DNA of 51,374 nucleotides from Novosphingobium sp. Chol11 (GTDB lineage Bacteria > Pseudomonadota > Alphaproteobacteria > Sphingomonadales > Sphingomonadaceae), in NCBI GenBank assembly GCA_945906105.1, contig CAMDQO010000019.1, forward strand, positions 1-51,374, given 5' to 3'. The first letter of the stretch is position 1. Every line of letters begins with the position of its first letter. A program made the translations under genes and the position numbers. Under the pieces are notes generated by a model. The model had not been told where the DNA came from and did no database searches. It was given only the letters and a program-made list of their open reading frames with translations. This document shows, in pieces, positions 38,255 to 46,488 of this stretch.

Positions 38255-39601
38255 TCAATAATTACGATTGATGCGCAGCCGATTGGTCAGACGATCGATA
38301 CGAAGTTGCAGCGTTGCCTCATCGCGGGCCGAAAGGTTGCCCATCCGATCATGCCGCATATATCTTTCACGGCTGCGGATCGATGAAACCTCACGGCGGG
38401 CACTGATCAACTGGCCTCTGTTCAGTGACCGCTGGGCGGTGGCGTTGCGGAGATAGCTGTCGAGCCAGTTCAACTGGGTCAGAATTTCACCGCGCGGCAT
38501 GGCTTGGCTATTGTGATCGCGGGTCGAAATCCAGCGGCCACGGCTGTCGTAATAGCCATAGCTCTCGCCAGCGTGCCAGCGGCCATTGCTGTCGTAATAG
38601 CCCGGCTGCGGATCAGCGATCCACACACCGTTGGCATCGCGGTGCCCGCTGGCAGTGCCAGCCACCCAGCGACCTTGCGCATCATAATGCCCGGTGGTCA
38701 GCCCGGCGACCCAGCGGCCTCGGGTATCATAGTAGCCGCTTGTCGTGCCAGCGGTCCACTGACCGTTATAGTCATAGTATCCGTTCGATGATGATGGGAT
38801 CCAGCGGTTCTGGGCATCATAGCTGCCACTGGACGAACCATCGTTGCGGTGCGGAACCCAGTTGTGGCGCTCGTCATAATGGCCGTTGGGTGTGCCGCTG
38901 ACCCACTTGTTGTCGCGGTCATAATAGCCGGTTGCGCGGCCCTGATCGAGCGAATTGGCATGCCACATTCCCTGGGCATCGTAATAGCCATAGGCATCAG
39001 CCCGGCGATCTGGTTGAGAGTTGGCACCACTGACCCAACGTCCGTTGGCGTCATAATAGCCGGTGGCGGAACCGCTGACCCACTGGTCATTGCGATCATA
39101 ATAGCCATTGGCCGATGCGGGAATCCAACCGCGTTGCGCATCGTAAGTGCCTTCGCCCCGGTTTGAGCCAGAGTTCGGGATCCAGCGATTGTCGTCGCCA
39201 TAACGGCCGTTTGGTGCGCCTTCGATCCAATCGCCATTGCGGTCATAATAACCCCTGGCGTCTGAAGTGCTGACGCCGGTGGCATGCCAGCGATTGTTCT
39301 CGTCGTAATAGCCATAGGCATTGCGGCAATCGCGTGAGGGTTTGGTGACCTGATTACCGATCACCGCTCCGCCGACTGCGCCGATCACTGTGCCGAGCGT
39401 CTTATCGCCCTGACCGGCAATGACATTACCCAGCACGCCGCCGACGCCAGCACCAGCAACCGTGCCGATGACCTGTTTGGTGCGCTGGCGCTCGCAGCTG
39501 GCCTGAGAAGGGGAGGACTGGGAAGGATAGGATTGGGCCATCGCCAGTGTCGGGATAAGGGCTGCGGCAGCAATGCCCGCCGCAAAAATATGCCTGCGCA
39601 T
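38255..39601 (-). CDS. Exported glycine-zipper protein with sixteen GYYD...W tandem repeats
   Basis: This 448-aa protein has a signal peptide (cleaved near AMA-QS, residue 22) and a glycine-zipper segment (IGTVAGAGVGGVLGNVIAGQ...LGTVIGAVGGAVIG, about 45-82) typical of envelope 2TM proteins. Sixteen repeats of consensus GYYDxxGRWVxGxxx follow (97-364), then an 84-residue charged helical tail. AGGAG precedes the ATG at 39601. An EcfG-like promoter lies 46 nt upstream and a terminator follows, so it is a single stress-controlled gene. Aromatic repeats of this kind could bind glycans or stack in the envelope; no function is known to me. Confidence 0.85.
   Translation of the reverse strand: MRRHIFAAGIAAAALIPTLAMAQSYPSQSSPSQASCERQRTKQVIGTVAGAGVGGVLGNVIAGQGDKTLGTVIGAVGGAVIGNQVTKPSRDCRNAYGYYDENNRWHATGVSTSDARGYYDRNGDWIEGAPNGRYGDDNRWIPNSGSNRGEGTYDAQRGWIPASANGYYDRNDQWVSGSATGYYDANGRWVSGANSQPDRRADAYGYYDAQGMWHANSLDQGRATGYYDRDNKWVSGTPNGHYDERHNWVPHRNDGSSSGSYDAQNRWIPSSSNGYYDYNGQWTAGTTSGYYDTRGRWVAGLTTGHYDAQGRWVAGTASGHRDANGVWIADPQPGYYDSNGRWHAGESYGYYDSRGRWISTRDHNSQAMPRGEILTQLNWLDSYLRNATAQRSLNRGQLISARREVSSIRSRERYMRHDRMGNLSARDEATLQLRIDRLTNRLRINRNY
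38510..39313 (-). repeat. Tandem 45-nt coding repeats (GYYDxxGRWVxG units)
   Basis: Sixteen units span codons 97-364. Ten are exactly 15 codons; the others carry short insertions (to 16, 19, 20 or 24 codons) after the Trp. Gly1, Tyr3, Asp4 and Trp9 are nearly invariant, while the middle residues vary, so the array is old or selected, not freshly duplicated. Confidence 0.9.
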
Positions 39602-39646
39602 GTGAAAAGCTCCTGAAATGGACGGGTGTCCATGATTGTACGGTAA

Positions 39647-39671
39647 AACCTGTTGTGTTAGATTTTGTTCC
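39647..39671 (-). promoter_or_regulatory. EcfG-like promoter of the repeat-protein gene
   Basis: On the minus strand, GGAAC (39667-39671), 16 nt, GGTT (39647-39650). The -35 element is exact and the -10 element keeps the GTT core. Confidence 0.6.
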
Positions 39672-39726
39672 GTAATTGGAAAATTATATTCAATAATGCA
39701 CATATTTCATGCATTTATAGTGATAC

Positions 39727-39762
39727 GGCCAGCAGCGCTTTCTTGCGAAAGTTCTGCTGGCC
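39727..39762. terminator. Strong hairpin downstream of the CsbD-like gene
   Basis: GGCCAGCAG (39727-39735) pairs with CTGCTGGCC (39754-39762), and an inner CTTTC/GAAAG stem caps it. It lies 72 nt past the csbD-like stop. It has no U tract, so it may stabilise the mRNA end or end transcription weakly. Confidence 0.5.
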
Positions 39763-39833
39763 GCTTTGCAATGGCCTCGGTGGATAACCATTGCGAAGGT
39801 ATTTCCTGCATTTTCATGCAAGGCAATCTGCGA

Positions 39834-40016
39834 TCAGAGCTTGTCGCCCATCGCGCCCTTCACAGCGCCAGCAGCTTTCTGGGCCGCGCCCTTGATCTGC
39901 TGTTCAGCACCGTCAACCACCAATTTCGGTGTGTCGGTATGCTCGCCAACAGAAACCTTGGCCTTGCCGATAGCTTCATTGGCTGCGCCTTTAGCCTTGT
40001 CGATAAATTCGCCCAT
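39834..40016 (-). CDS. CsbD-like small stress protein
   Basis: This 60-aa hydrophilic protein, rich in Ala, Gly and Lys, has the CsbD pattern (EFIDKAKGAANEAIGKAKVSVGE...QIKGAAQKAAGAVKGAMGDKL). CsbD-family proteins are made under general stress in many bacteria, and their biochemical role is not settled. The ATG at 40016 is preferred over upstream codons since the family starts MGEFIDKAKG. An EcfG-like promoter lies 49 nt upstream. Confidence 0.82.
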   Translation of the reverse strand: MGEFIDKAKGAANEAIGKAKVSVGEHTDTPKLVVDGAEQQIKGAAQKAAGAVKGAMGDKL

Positions 40017-40064
40017 GGTGGTTCTCCGAATGGTCCGCACAGTGATTGTGGGGCACAGTGACTA

Positions 40065-40089
40065 AACAAGAGAACCAGAATTTCGTTCC
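40065..40089 (-). promoter_or_regulatory. EcfG-like promoter of the CsbD-like gene
   Basis: On the minus strand, GGAAC (40085-40089), 16 nt, TGTT (40065-40068). The -35 element is exact and the -10 element keeps GTT. Confidence 0.55.
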
Positions 40090-40126
40090 ATAATAAATGA
40101 TTTTGATCAATAATTGATTATAAACG

Positions 40127-40282
40127 TCAAGTAACCAACAAGACCAGAACGACAATCAGGATAACCCCGATAACGCCAACACCGCCGTGGCCAAAGCCAT
40201 AGCCATAGCCGCCGAACTTGCCGCTGAAGCCGCCAAACAGGAAAATGATCAGGAGGATGACGAGAATGAGACCTAGTGACAT
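40127..40282 (-). CDS. DUF3309-like mini membrane protein
   Basis: This 51-aa open frame runs from ATG at 40282 to TGA at 40127. It has two hydrophobic stretches (SLGLILVILLIIFLFGG and VIGVILIVVLVLLV) joined by a Gly/Tyr-rich loop (FGGYGYGFGHGG), the layout of DUF3309 proteins. It is short enough to be missed by gene callers. It lies 56 nt downstream of the next small membrane gene and is probably on the same stress transcript. The role is unknown. Confidence 0.75.
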   Translation of the reverse strand: MSLGLILVILLIIFLFGGFSGKFGGYGYGFGHGGVGVIGVILIVVLVLLVT

Positions 40283-40338
40283 GATTGCTGTCCTTCAGAG
40301 ATGGAGAAAGAAAAATTAGGGGGAGGTTGGGGCAGCGG

Positions 40339-40527
40339 TCAGCCGACCTTGAAGCTGCTCAGCACATCGATGAGGCCGAATATCTTGAGCAGCCACAGGA
40401 TCACCACGACCACGACGACACCGTTGAGGATGTTTTTGATTTTGCCGTCCATCGGCAGGTAATTGTTGATCAGCCAGAGCAGAACCCCGACAACGATGAG
40501 TACAATCACCACATTGAGCAGCGGCAT
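40339..40527 (-). CDS. Thivi_2564-family mini membrane protein
   Basis: This 62-aa protein has two transmembrane helices (LLNVVIVLIVVGVLLWLINNYLP and ILNGVVVVVVILWLLKIFGLI) around the motif PMDGKIKNILN, which is typical of the Thivi_2564 family. The ATG at 40527 is chosen because family members start MPLLxV; AGGGAGACC lies upstream. An EcfG-like promoter is 57 nt before it. The function is unknown, and the context suggests a stress-induced inner-membrane protein. Confidence 0.82.
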   Translation of the reverse strand: MPLLNVVIVLIVVGVLLWLINNYLPMDGKIKNILNGVVVVVVILWLLKIFGLIDVLSSFKVG

Positions 40528-40583
40528 GGCAGGTCTCCCTAGAACACGGGCAGACCGGAAGCGGTGCCCACATCTGACAGGCA

Positions 40584-40608
40584 AACCAGCGAGTCGGCGA
40601 ATTGTTCC
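40584..40608 (-). promoter_or_regulatory. EcfG-like promoter of the mini membrane protein genes
   Basis: On the minus strand, GGAAC (40604-40608), 16 nt, GGTT (40584-40587), the same -10 variant as the repeat-protein promoter. It lies just past the fdsD stop and separates the stress genes from the formate operon. Confidence 0.6.
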
Positions 40609-40619
40609 AGAGGCCGGTA

Positions 40620-40838
40620 CTAATTCACCTGGTCATGGCGGGTGCCAAGCAATTTCACCGCCGCTCGGGCAATCGGACTCAGGGCTGCACAATCACTCGC
40701 CACAATCGCCGCTTTCATGCGCGGATCCCAGAAGTCTATGAAGTGCTGAGCCGTGGCGCTGATCGCCGCTTCGTCACCCTGCACGGCAAAGTTGCGGGCG
40801 ATCTGGTTGGCCATATAGGCGAGGTTGGCGGCGTCCAT
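40620..40838 (-). CDS. fdsD: FdsD, formate dehydrogenase delta subunit
   Basis: This 72-aa protein has the FdsD pattern (LAYMANQIARNFAVQG...AISATAQHFIDFWDPRMKAAI). FdsD helps assemble or stabilise the NAD-dependent molybdenum formate dehydrogenase. Its ATG overlaps the fdsA stop (TAATG). It is the last gene of the operon. Confidence 0.9.
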   Translation of the reverse strand: MDAANLAYMANQIARNFAVQGDEAAISATAQHFIDFWDPRMKAAIVASDCAALSPIARAAVKLLGTRHDQVN

Positions 40839-43729
40839 TATTCCGCCGCCTCGGTGGCGATGCGCCGCGATTGGGCGGCCTGTGCGGCATAGTCCTCCTG
40901 CCAAACAGTCGGGCCGTTGGACGGCGAAATCTGCACCGCCGTCACTTTGTATTCAGGGCAGTTTGTCGCCCAGTCGCTGAACTCGGTGGTGACGACATTA
41001 GCCTGAGTTTCGGGGTGGTGAAAGGTGGTATAGACCACACCGGGGGCAACGCGGGTGGTTACTTCGGCGCGCAACGTCGTCTCGCCGGTGCGGCTGGCAA
41101 GGCGCACCCAGTCGCCCGATTTCAGCCCGCGATTTTCGGCGTCGGTGGGGTGAATTTCCAACAGGTCTTCACTATGCCAAGCGGTGTTGGCGGTCCGCCG
41201 TGTCTGCGCGCCAACATTATAGTGGCTGAGGATGCGCCCGGTGGTGAGCAGAAGTGGGAACCTTGGCCCGGTCTTCTCGTCGGTGGGCACATAATCGGTG
41301 ACGACGAATTTGCCCTTACCGCGAACGAAGCCATCGACATGCATGATCGGGCTGCCATCCGGTGCAGCGGAGTTCACCGGCCATTGCAGCGAACCCGCTT
41401 TGTCCAGAGCGGCGTGTGATACCCCGGCGAAGCTGGGGGTGAGCCGGGCAACCTCGTCCATGATCTGTGCAGCATCGGTGTAGTGCCATTGCAGTCCCAT
41501 TGCATTGGCCAGTGCCTGGGTGACTTGCCAGTCCTCATAACCATTGGCGGGTTCCATCACTTTGCGGACCATCTGAATGCGGCGTTCGGCATTGGTGAAG
41601 GTGCCGGTCTTTTCGAGGAAGGTCGAACCGGGCAGGAAAACGTGCGCGTAATTAGCGGTTTCGTTGAGGAACAGGTCATGGACAATCACGCAATCCATGG
41701 CCTTGAGGCCCGCCGCGACATGGTGCGTGTTGGGATCGGATTGGAGAATATCCTCGCCCTGAATGTAGATCGCCCGGAATGAGCCATCGAGCGCGGCATC
41801 AAGCATGTTGGGGATGCGCAGGCCCGGTTCTGGATCGAGTTCTACGCCCCAGTCCGCCTCGAACAGCGCACGGGTGGCACCGTCCGAGATGTGGCGATAG
41901 CCGGGTAGTTCGTGCGGGAAAGAGCCCATGTCGCAGGCACCCTGCACATTGTTCTGGCCCCTGAGCGGGTTCACGCCAACGCCCGGACGGCCAAGGTTTC
42001 CGGTCGCCATGGCAAGGTTGGCGATGGCCATGACGGTGGAACTGCCCTGGCTGTGCTCGGTGACGCCAAGACCATAGTAAATCGCGGAGTTTGGTCGTTC
42101 TCTCTGGGCTGAAGCCCAACCGGGCCCACCGCTGGCATAGAGACGAGCGGCGGCGCGCAAGTCGGCGGCGGGGACGCGGGTGACTGCCTCCAGAACCTCG
42201 GGGCTATGGCGTTCATCAGCGACAAAACGCGCCCAATCCTGATATTCATCCCAGTCGCAGCGCTCGCGGATGAAGGCCTCGTCGGCCAGTCCCTCGGTGA
42301 CGATCACGTGCGCCATCGCGGTCAAAACCGCCACATTTGTTCCGGGCTGCAAGGGCAGGTGGTATGCCGCTTCGATATGCGGTGAGCGCACCAGATCAAT
42401 CCGGCGCGGATCGATGACGATCAGTTTGGCACCCGGTTTTCCGTTTTGGGGCCGCAAGCGCCGTTTCATGCGGCTCGCGAAGACCGGGTGCGCGTCTGTG
42501 GGGTTGGCACCGATCACCAGCATGACATCGCTTTGTTCAACCGAATCAAAGTCCTGTGTGCCAGCAGAAGTTCCGAAAGTGGTCTTGAGACCGTATCCCG
42601 TGGGCGAGTGACAAACCCTGGCGCAGGTATCGACATTATTGGTGCCAAAGCCTGCGCGCACCAGCTTCTGGACGAGGAATGTCTCCTCATTGGTGCAGCG
42701 GCTTGAGGTGATTCCGCCGAGCGCCCGCGCGCCATACTCGGCCTTGATCGACTGAAGCCGTGTAGCAGCAAAGCTCAGCGCCTCTTCCCAGCTGACTTCG
42801 CGCCACGGCTGCTCAATGCTGTCGCGGATCATCGGCGAAGTGATGCGGTCCTGATGATTGGCATAACCCCAGGCGAAACGCCCCTTGACGCAGGAGTGGC
42901 CGCGATTGGCTTTGCCGTCCTTCCAAGGCACCATCCGCACCAGCTGCTCACCGCGCATTTCGGCGCGGAAGGTGCAGCCCACCCCGCAATAGGCGCAAGT
43001 CGTAATGACTGAGCGTTCGGGCTTGCCGATCTCTTTTACCGCCTTTTCCTGCAAGGTCGCGGTCGGGCAGGCCTGCACACAGGCACCGCAGCTGACGCAT
43101 TCGGAGGACAGAAAATCGTCGGTGGCTTGGCCCGCACTGACTTTGGAGGCAAAACCCTTACCCTCGATAGTCAGCGCGAAGGTGCCTTGCACCTCATCGC
43201 AGGCGCGCACGCAGCGTGAGCAGGCGATGCATTTGCTCGGGTCAAAATCGAAATAGGGGTTGGAGCTATCGGTGGCGAGGCCAAGGTGGTTTGCCCCTTC
43301 ATAGCCATAGCGCACATCGCGCAAGCCGACGGCAGCGGCCTGATCCTGCAACTCGCAATCGTTGTTCGCGCTGCAGGTCAGACAATCGAGTGGATGGTCG
43401 GAAATGTAGAGTTCCATTACCCCTTTGCGCAGCTTCTGGAGGCGCGGTGTCTGGGTGTGGACCACCATGCCCTGTGCTGCAGGCGTGGTGCATGATGCAG
43501 GCGTTCCGCGCCGCCCTTCGACTTCCACCAGGCACAGGCGGCAGGAACCGAAAGCGGCGATGTTGTCACTGGCGCAGAGCTTGGGGATCGAGCCGCCGCA
43601 TTCCGCCGCAGCGCGCATCACGCTGGTTCCGGCGGGTACGCTGACTTGCCGTCCGTCGATGGTCAGTGTGACCATGCTTTCGGACACGACCTCAGGCGTT
43701 CCAAAATCGGCCTGCGGTTCATAACCCAT
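40838..43729 (-). CDS. fdsA: FdsA, NAD-dependent formate dehydrogenase alpha (molybdenum) subunit
   Basis: This 963-aa catalytic subunit oxidises formate to CO2. An N-terminal [2Fe-2S] domain (Cys52, 63, 66, 80) and further Fe-S cysteines (116-125, 167-177, 211-221, 245-252) lead to the bis-MGD domain. There RVCHSPT gives the Mo ligand Cys373 and the catalytic His374; cysteine replaces selenocysteine. GGAGG lies 6 nt before the ATG at 43729, which overlaps the fdhD end by 11 nt; the open frame reaches 43774. It works with FdsB, FdsG and FdsD as a soluble complex. Formate may come from formaldehyde, PurU and HutG. Confidence 0.95.
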   Translation of the reverse strand: MGYEPQADFGTPEVVSESMVTLTIDGRQVSVPAGTSVMRAAAECGGSIPKLCASDNIAAFGSCRLCLVEVEGRRGTPASCTTPAAQGMVVHTQTPRLQKLRKGVMELYISDHPLDCLTCSANNDCELQDQAAAVGLRDVRYGYEGANHLGLATDSSNPYFDFDPSKCIACSRCVRACDEVQGTFALTIEGKGFASKVSAGQATDDFLSSECVSCGACVQACPTATLQEKAVKEIGKPERSVITTCAYCGVGCTFRAEMRGEQLVRMVPWKDGKANRGHSCVKGRFAWGYANHQDRITSPMIRDSIEQPWREVSWEEALSFAATRLQSIKAEYGARALGGITSSRCTNEETFLVQKLVRAGFGTNNVDTCARVCHSPTGYGLKTTFGTSAGTQDFDSVEQSDVMLVIGANPTDAHPVFASRMKRRLRPQNGKPGAKLIVIDPRRIDLVRSPHIEAAYHLPLQPGTNVAVLTAMAHVIVTEGLADEAFIRERCDWDEYQDWARFVADERHSPEVLEAVTRVPAADLRAAARLYASGGPGWASAQRERPNSAIYYGLGVTEHSQGSSTVMAIANLAMATGNLGRPGVGVNPLRGQNNVQGACDMGSFPHELPGYRHISDGATRALFEADWGVELDPEPGLRIPNMLDAALDGSFRAIYIQGEDILQSDPNTHHVAAGLKAMDCVIVHDLFLNETANYAHVFLPGSTFLEKTGTFTNAERRIQMVRKVMEPANGYEDWQVTQALANAMGLQWHYTDAAQIMDEVARLTPSFAGVSHAALDKAGSLQWPVNSAAPDGSPIMHVDGFVRGKGKFVVTDYVPTDEKTGPRFPLLLTTGRILSHYNVGAQTRRTANTAWHSEDLLEIHPTDAENRGLKSGDWVRLASRTGETTLRAEVTTRVAPGVVYTTFHHPETQANVVTTEFSDWATNCPEYKVTAVQISPSNGPTVWQEDYAAQAAQSRRIATEAAE

Positions 43730-44537
43730 CGACGGCCTCCATTTCACTCGGCTCAATCCACAGCATGGTATCATCGCGCGCCAGCACCGCCAATGTCAGA
43801 CCAGCTGCTTTCGCCCGGCGCACTGCCAGATCGCTGGGTGCTGAAATCGCCACCAGCAGCGGGCAACGCGCGCGCACCGCTTTTTCCACCAGCTCATAGG
43901 AGCAGCGCGATGTCACCATGATAAAGCCCGCGCTGGCGTCTTTGCCCGCCCGCGCCAGTGCGCCGATCAGCTTGTCGAGTGCATTGTGCCGCCCGACATC
44001 TTCGCGCACCAGTTGGATCGTGCCTTGCTCGTTACTAAAAGCGGCAGCGTGGGTGGCAGAGGTCATTGAGCCCAGTGGTTGCTGATCGCCCAGCGCCGCC
44101 AGCGCCCTGTGAATAGCGGCGGGCGTGGCCGTGCTGCGCCGTTCCAGCCGGGGCAGGGGGCGCAGCGCCGCCTCAACAGATTCGATCCCGCAGATGCCGC
44201 AGGAGCTATCGCCCAGCCGCCGCCGCGCGCGCTCCATGATCGGCTCCAGCCGGTGCAATGGCAGGTTGACGCGGGCTACCAGTCCTTTGCCCCAGTCGGC
44301 ATCGCCGATTTCATGCACCGCGATAGGTCCGATCTCGCCCGCATCTGCCAGCCCTTCAGCCAGCAGGAAGCCGGTGACAAAGTCTTCGATATCGAGCGGC
44401 GTTGCCATCATCACGGCAAAGGCAACGCCGTTGATTTCGATGGCTACCGGCGCTTCAACCGGAATTGCGCGCTCGACCTTTTCGGTGGCTCCGGCATAGT
44501 TGGAGCTAAGCGCTGAGATGACCACAGTGCCGCTCAT
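43719..44537 (-). CDS. fdhD: FdhD, sulfurtransferase for formate dehydrogenase maturation
   Basis: This 272-aa protein passes sulfur from IscS to the molybdenum cofactor of FdsA. The family loop CGICG (Cys113-X2-Cys116) and the REDVGRHNALDK motif are present. It overlaps fdsB by 4 nt and fdsA by 11 nt. It sits between fdsB and fdsA, whereas in the well-known Cupriavidus and Rhodobacter operons it follows fdsA, so the order here differs. Confidence 0.93.
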   Translation of the reverse strand: MSGTVVISALSSNYAGATEKVERAIPVEAPVAIEINGVAFAVMMATPLDIEDFVTGFLLAEGLADAGEIGPIAVHEIGDADWGKGLVARVNLPLHRLEPIMERARRRLGDSSCGICGIESVEAALRPLPRLERRSTATPAAIHRALAALGDQQPLGSMTSATHAAAFSNEQGTIQLVREDVGRHNALDKLIGALARAGKDASAGFIMVTSRCSYELVEKAVRARCPLLVAISAPSDLAVRRAKAAGLTLAVLARDDTMLWIEPSEMEAVDGL

Positions 44538-46054
44538 ACTTCGGGCTCAAAATCTTCGGGCCAGTGCTGCAAAGCGCTTAACACCGGATAGGGCGTGAAC
44601 CCGCCCAGCGCGCAGAGCGAAGCGTCCTTCATCGTTTCGCAGAGATCGCCAAGTAGCGCGATATCCTCAGCGCGGCTGCGGGCAGACTTGGCGGCGTTGT
44701 GCATCTGGGGGAGGGCGGCCACAGCATCGACAGTTGCTTGCGGTGCGCAGATGCGATCAATCAGTTCAACCCCGCGCGTCGAGCCGATGCGGCAAGGCGT
44801 GCATTTTCCGCAGCTCTCCGCCGCGCAGAACTCCATGGCAAAGCGCGCCATGCGGCCCATATCTGCGGTATCGTCAAACACCGTCACGCCGCCATGCCCG
44901 ATCAGCGCATCGACCCCGGCATAGGCTTCATAGCAAAAGGGCAGGTCGAACCTGTCAGGGTGAATATAGGCCCCTAGTGGCCCGCCAACTTGCACCGCCT
45001 TAACCGGACGGCCTGAGGCAGTGCCGCCGCCGATGTCGTAAATTAGCGCGTGCAGAGTGATGCCGAAGGCAGTCTCGAACAGCCCGCCATGTTTGACATT
45101 GCCAGCTATCTGGATCGGCATGGTGCCTTTGGAGCGGGCTATGCCATGGCTGTCATAAAGTGCCGCGCCGCCTTCGATCAGGATATGCGGGATCGCCGCC
45201 AGAGTGAGCACATTGTTGATCACTGTCGGGCAGCCGAACAGGCCGGAATGGGCAGGTAAGGGCGGTTTGGCGCGCACTTCGCCGCGCTTGCCCTCGATCG
45301 AATTGAGCAAAGAGGTCTCCTCGCCGCAAACATAGGCACCTGCGCCGACGCGTACCTCGATCTGGAATGGCGCGATGATTTCAGCCGCCAGCGCAATCGC
45401 GGCTTTGAGCTTGGCGATGGCATGGGGATATTCGCTGCGAACGTAGATATAACCCAGCGTCGCACCGACGGCGTGAGCCGCAATCGCCATACCCTCGATC
45501 AGCTGGAACGGATCACCTTCCATCAGCATGCGATCAGCAAAAGTGCCGCTATCACCCTCGTCGGCGTTGCACACCACGTATTTGCGGGCACCTGCTGCGC
45601 CAGCGACGGTCTGCCACTTGATTCCCGCCGGAAAACCAGCCCCGCCCCGACCACGCAGGCCAGACAGGGTGACTTCGCTGACGACCGCATCGGGCATGAG
45701 CGAGCGGGCGCGTGTCAGCCCGGCCCAACCGCCGGTTGCCTCATAGTCTTCAAGGCTGAGCGGTCTCGTGCGTCCGGCGCGCGCAAAGCTCAGCCTCTGC
45801 TGGCGCGCGATAAAGGGGTGATCGGCGATCTTGCCGATGGACTTGGTGCTGCAGTTTTCAAGAATGGCCGAGATGTCATCTGGTGTCACCGTCCCGAACC
45901 CGGTGCCATTTACCTCGACCAGTGGCTCCAGCCAATGCATCCCCCAACTGGATGTCCGCTCAACGGTGCAGCCTATTTCAGCGAAGGCATTCGCCACGGT
46001 ATCAGCCCCGCAGGCCAGCGCCAGTGCGTCGTCAGAGATGCGCACAATAGTCAT
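44534..46054 (-). CDS. fdsB: FdsB, formate dehydrogenase beta (FMN/NAD-binding) subunit
   Basis: This 506-aa subunit is related to NuoF/HoxF and carries the FMN and NAD+ site plus a [4Fe-4S] cluster. An N-terminal thioredoxin-like part (about 1-90) precedes the Nuo51 core, with GLRGRGGAGFPAGIKW and ADEGDSGTFADR in the flavin/NAD site. The C-terminal ESCGKCTPCRIGSTRG supplies cluster cysteines. It passes electrons from FdsA to NAD+. It overlaps fdsG and fdhD by 4 nt each. Confidence 0.95.
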   Translation of the reverse strand: MTIVRISDDALALACGADTVANAFAEIGCTVERTSSWGMHWLEPLVEVNGTGFGTVTPDDISAILENCSTKSIGKIADHPFIARQQRLSFARAGRTRPLSLEDYEATGGWAGLTRARSLMPDAVVSEVTLSGLRGRGGAGFPAGIKWQTVAGAAGARKYVVCNADEGDSGTFADRMLMEGDPFQLIEGMAIAAHAVGATLGYIYVRSEYPHAIAKLKAAIALAAEIIAPFQIEVRVGAGAYVCGEETSLLNSIEGKRGEVRAKPPLPAHSGLFGCPTVINNVLTLAAIPHILIEGGAALYDSHGIARSKGTMPIQIAGNVKHGGLFETAFGITLHALIYDIGGGTASGRPVKAVQVGGPLGAYIHPDRFDLPFCYEAYAGVDALIGHGGVTVFDDTADMGRMARFAMEFCAAESCGKCTPCRIGSTRGVELIDRICAPQATVDAVAALPQMHNAAKSARSRAEDIALLGDLCETMKDASLCALGGFTPYPVLSALQHWPEDFEPEV

Positions 46055-46488
46055 GCCGATTGCACCAGCTTGACCAGCGCAGCTTCATCCAGCCGTGCGT
46101 GGAGATCACTCCCCACCCGGGCATTGGGACCAACAGAGCATAGCCCCAGGCAATAAACGGTGGATATCCGCACACGGCCCCCCGCTGCCGCCTCCGCCGC
46201 ACCGATCAGCGCCTCCACTCCGCGCGCCTTGCAGGCTTCAGCGCGGCAGATCTGCACCACGGCACGCGGATCGGCTGCTGCTGTGAAATCATGGTAGAAA
46301 CTGACCACGCCATGCACTTCGGCGCGGCTAAGATTCAGCCCATGCGCAATCTGCGCCTCCGCTTCAGCATCAACGCAGCCGAATTCTTTCTGCACATCAT
46401 GCAGGATCGGCAATAGCGGCCCTTCGCGGCCCGCATGCGTGGCGATGATCTGGTCAATGCGCGCGCTGTTGTTCATGGGCGAGTTCAC
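46051..46488 (-). CDS. fdsG: FdsG, formate dehydrogenase gamma subunit
   Basis: This 145-aa NuoE-like [2Fe-2S] thioredoxin-fold protein has cysteines in QICRAEACKARG and CLGLCSVGPN. It starts at a GTG that overlaps the fghA stop (GTGA); an ATG four codons later is possible. It completes the diaphorase half of the enzyme with FdsB. Confidence 0.93.
   Translation of the reverse strand: MNSPMNNSARIDQIIATHAGREGPLLPILHDVQKEFGCVDAEAEAQIAHGLNLSRAEVHGVVSFYHDFTAAADPRAVVQICRAEACKARGVEALIGAAEAAAGGRVRISTVYCLGLCSVGPNARVGSDLHARLDEAALVKLVQSA

Noticed and set aside
38083..38271. A 62-codon plus-strand frame in the gap before the repeat-protein gene
   Set aside because: It runs through a strong minus-strand terminator, has no ribosome site and no domain.
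40106..40118. Short A+T palindrome ATCAATAATTGAT behind the DUF3309-like gene
   Set aside because: It is small and A+T-rich, with no arrangement suggesting a promoter or terminator; probably chance.
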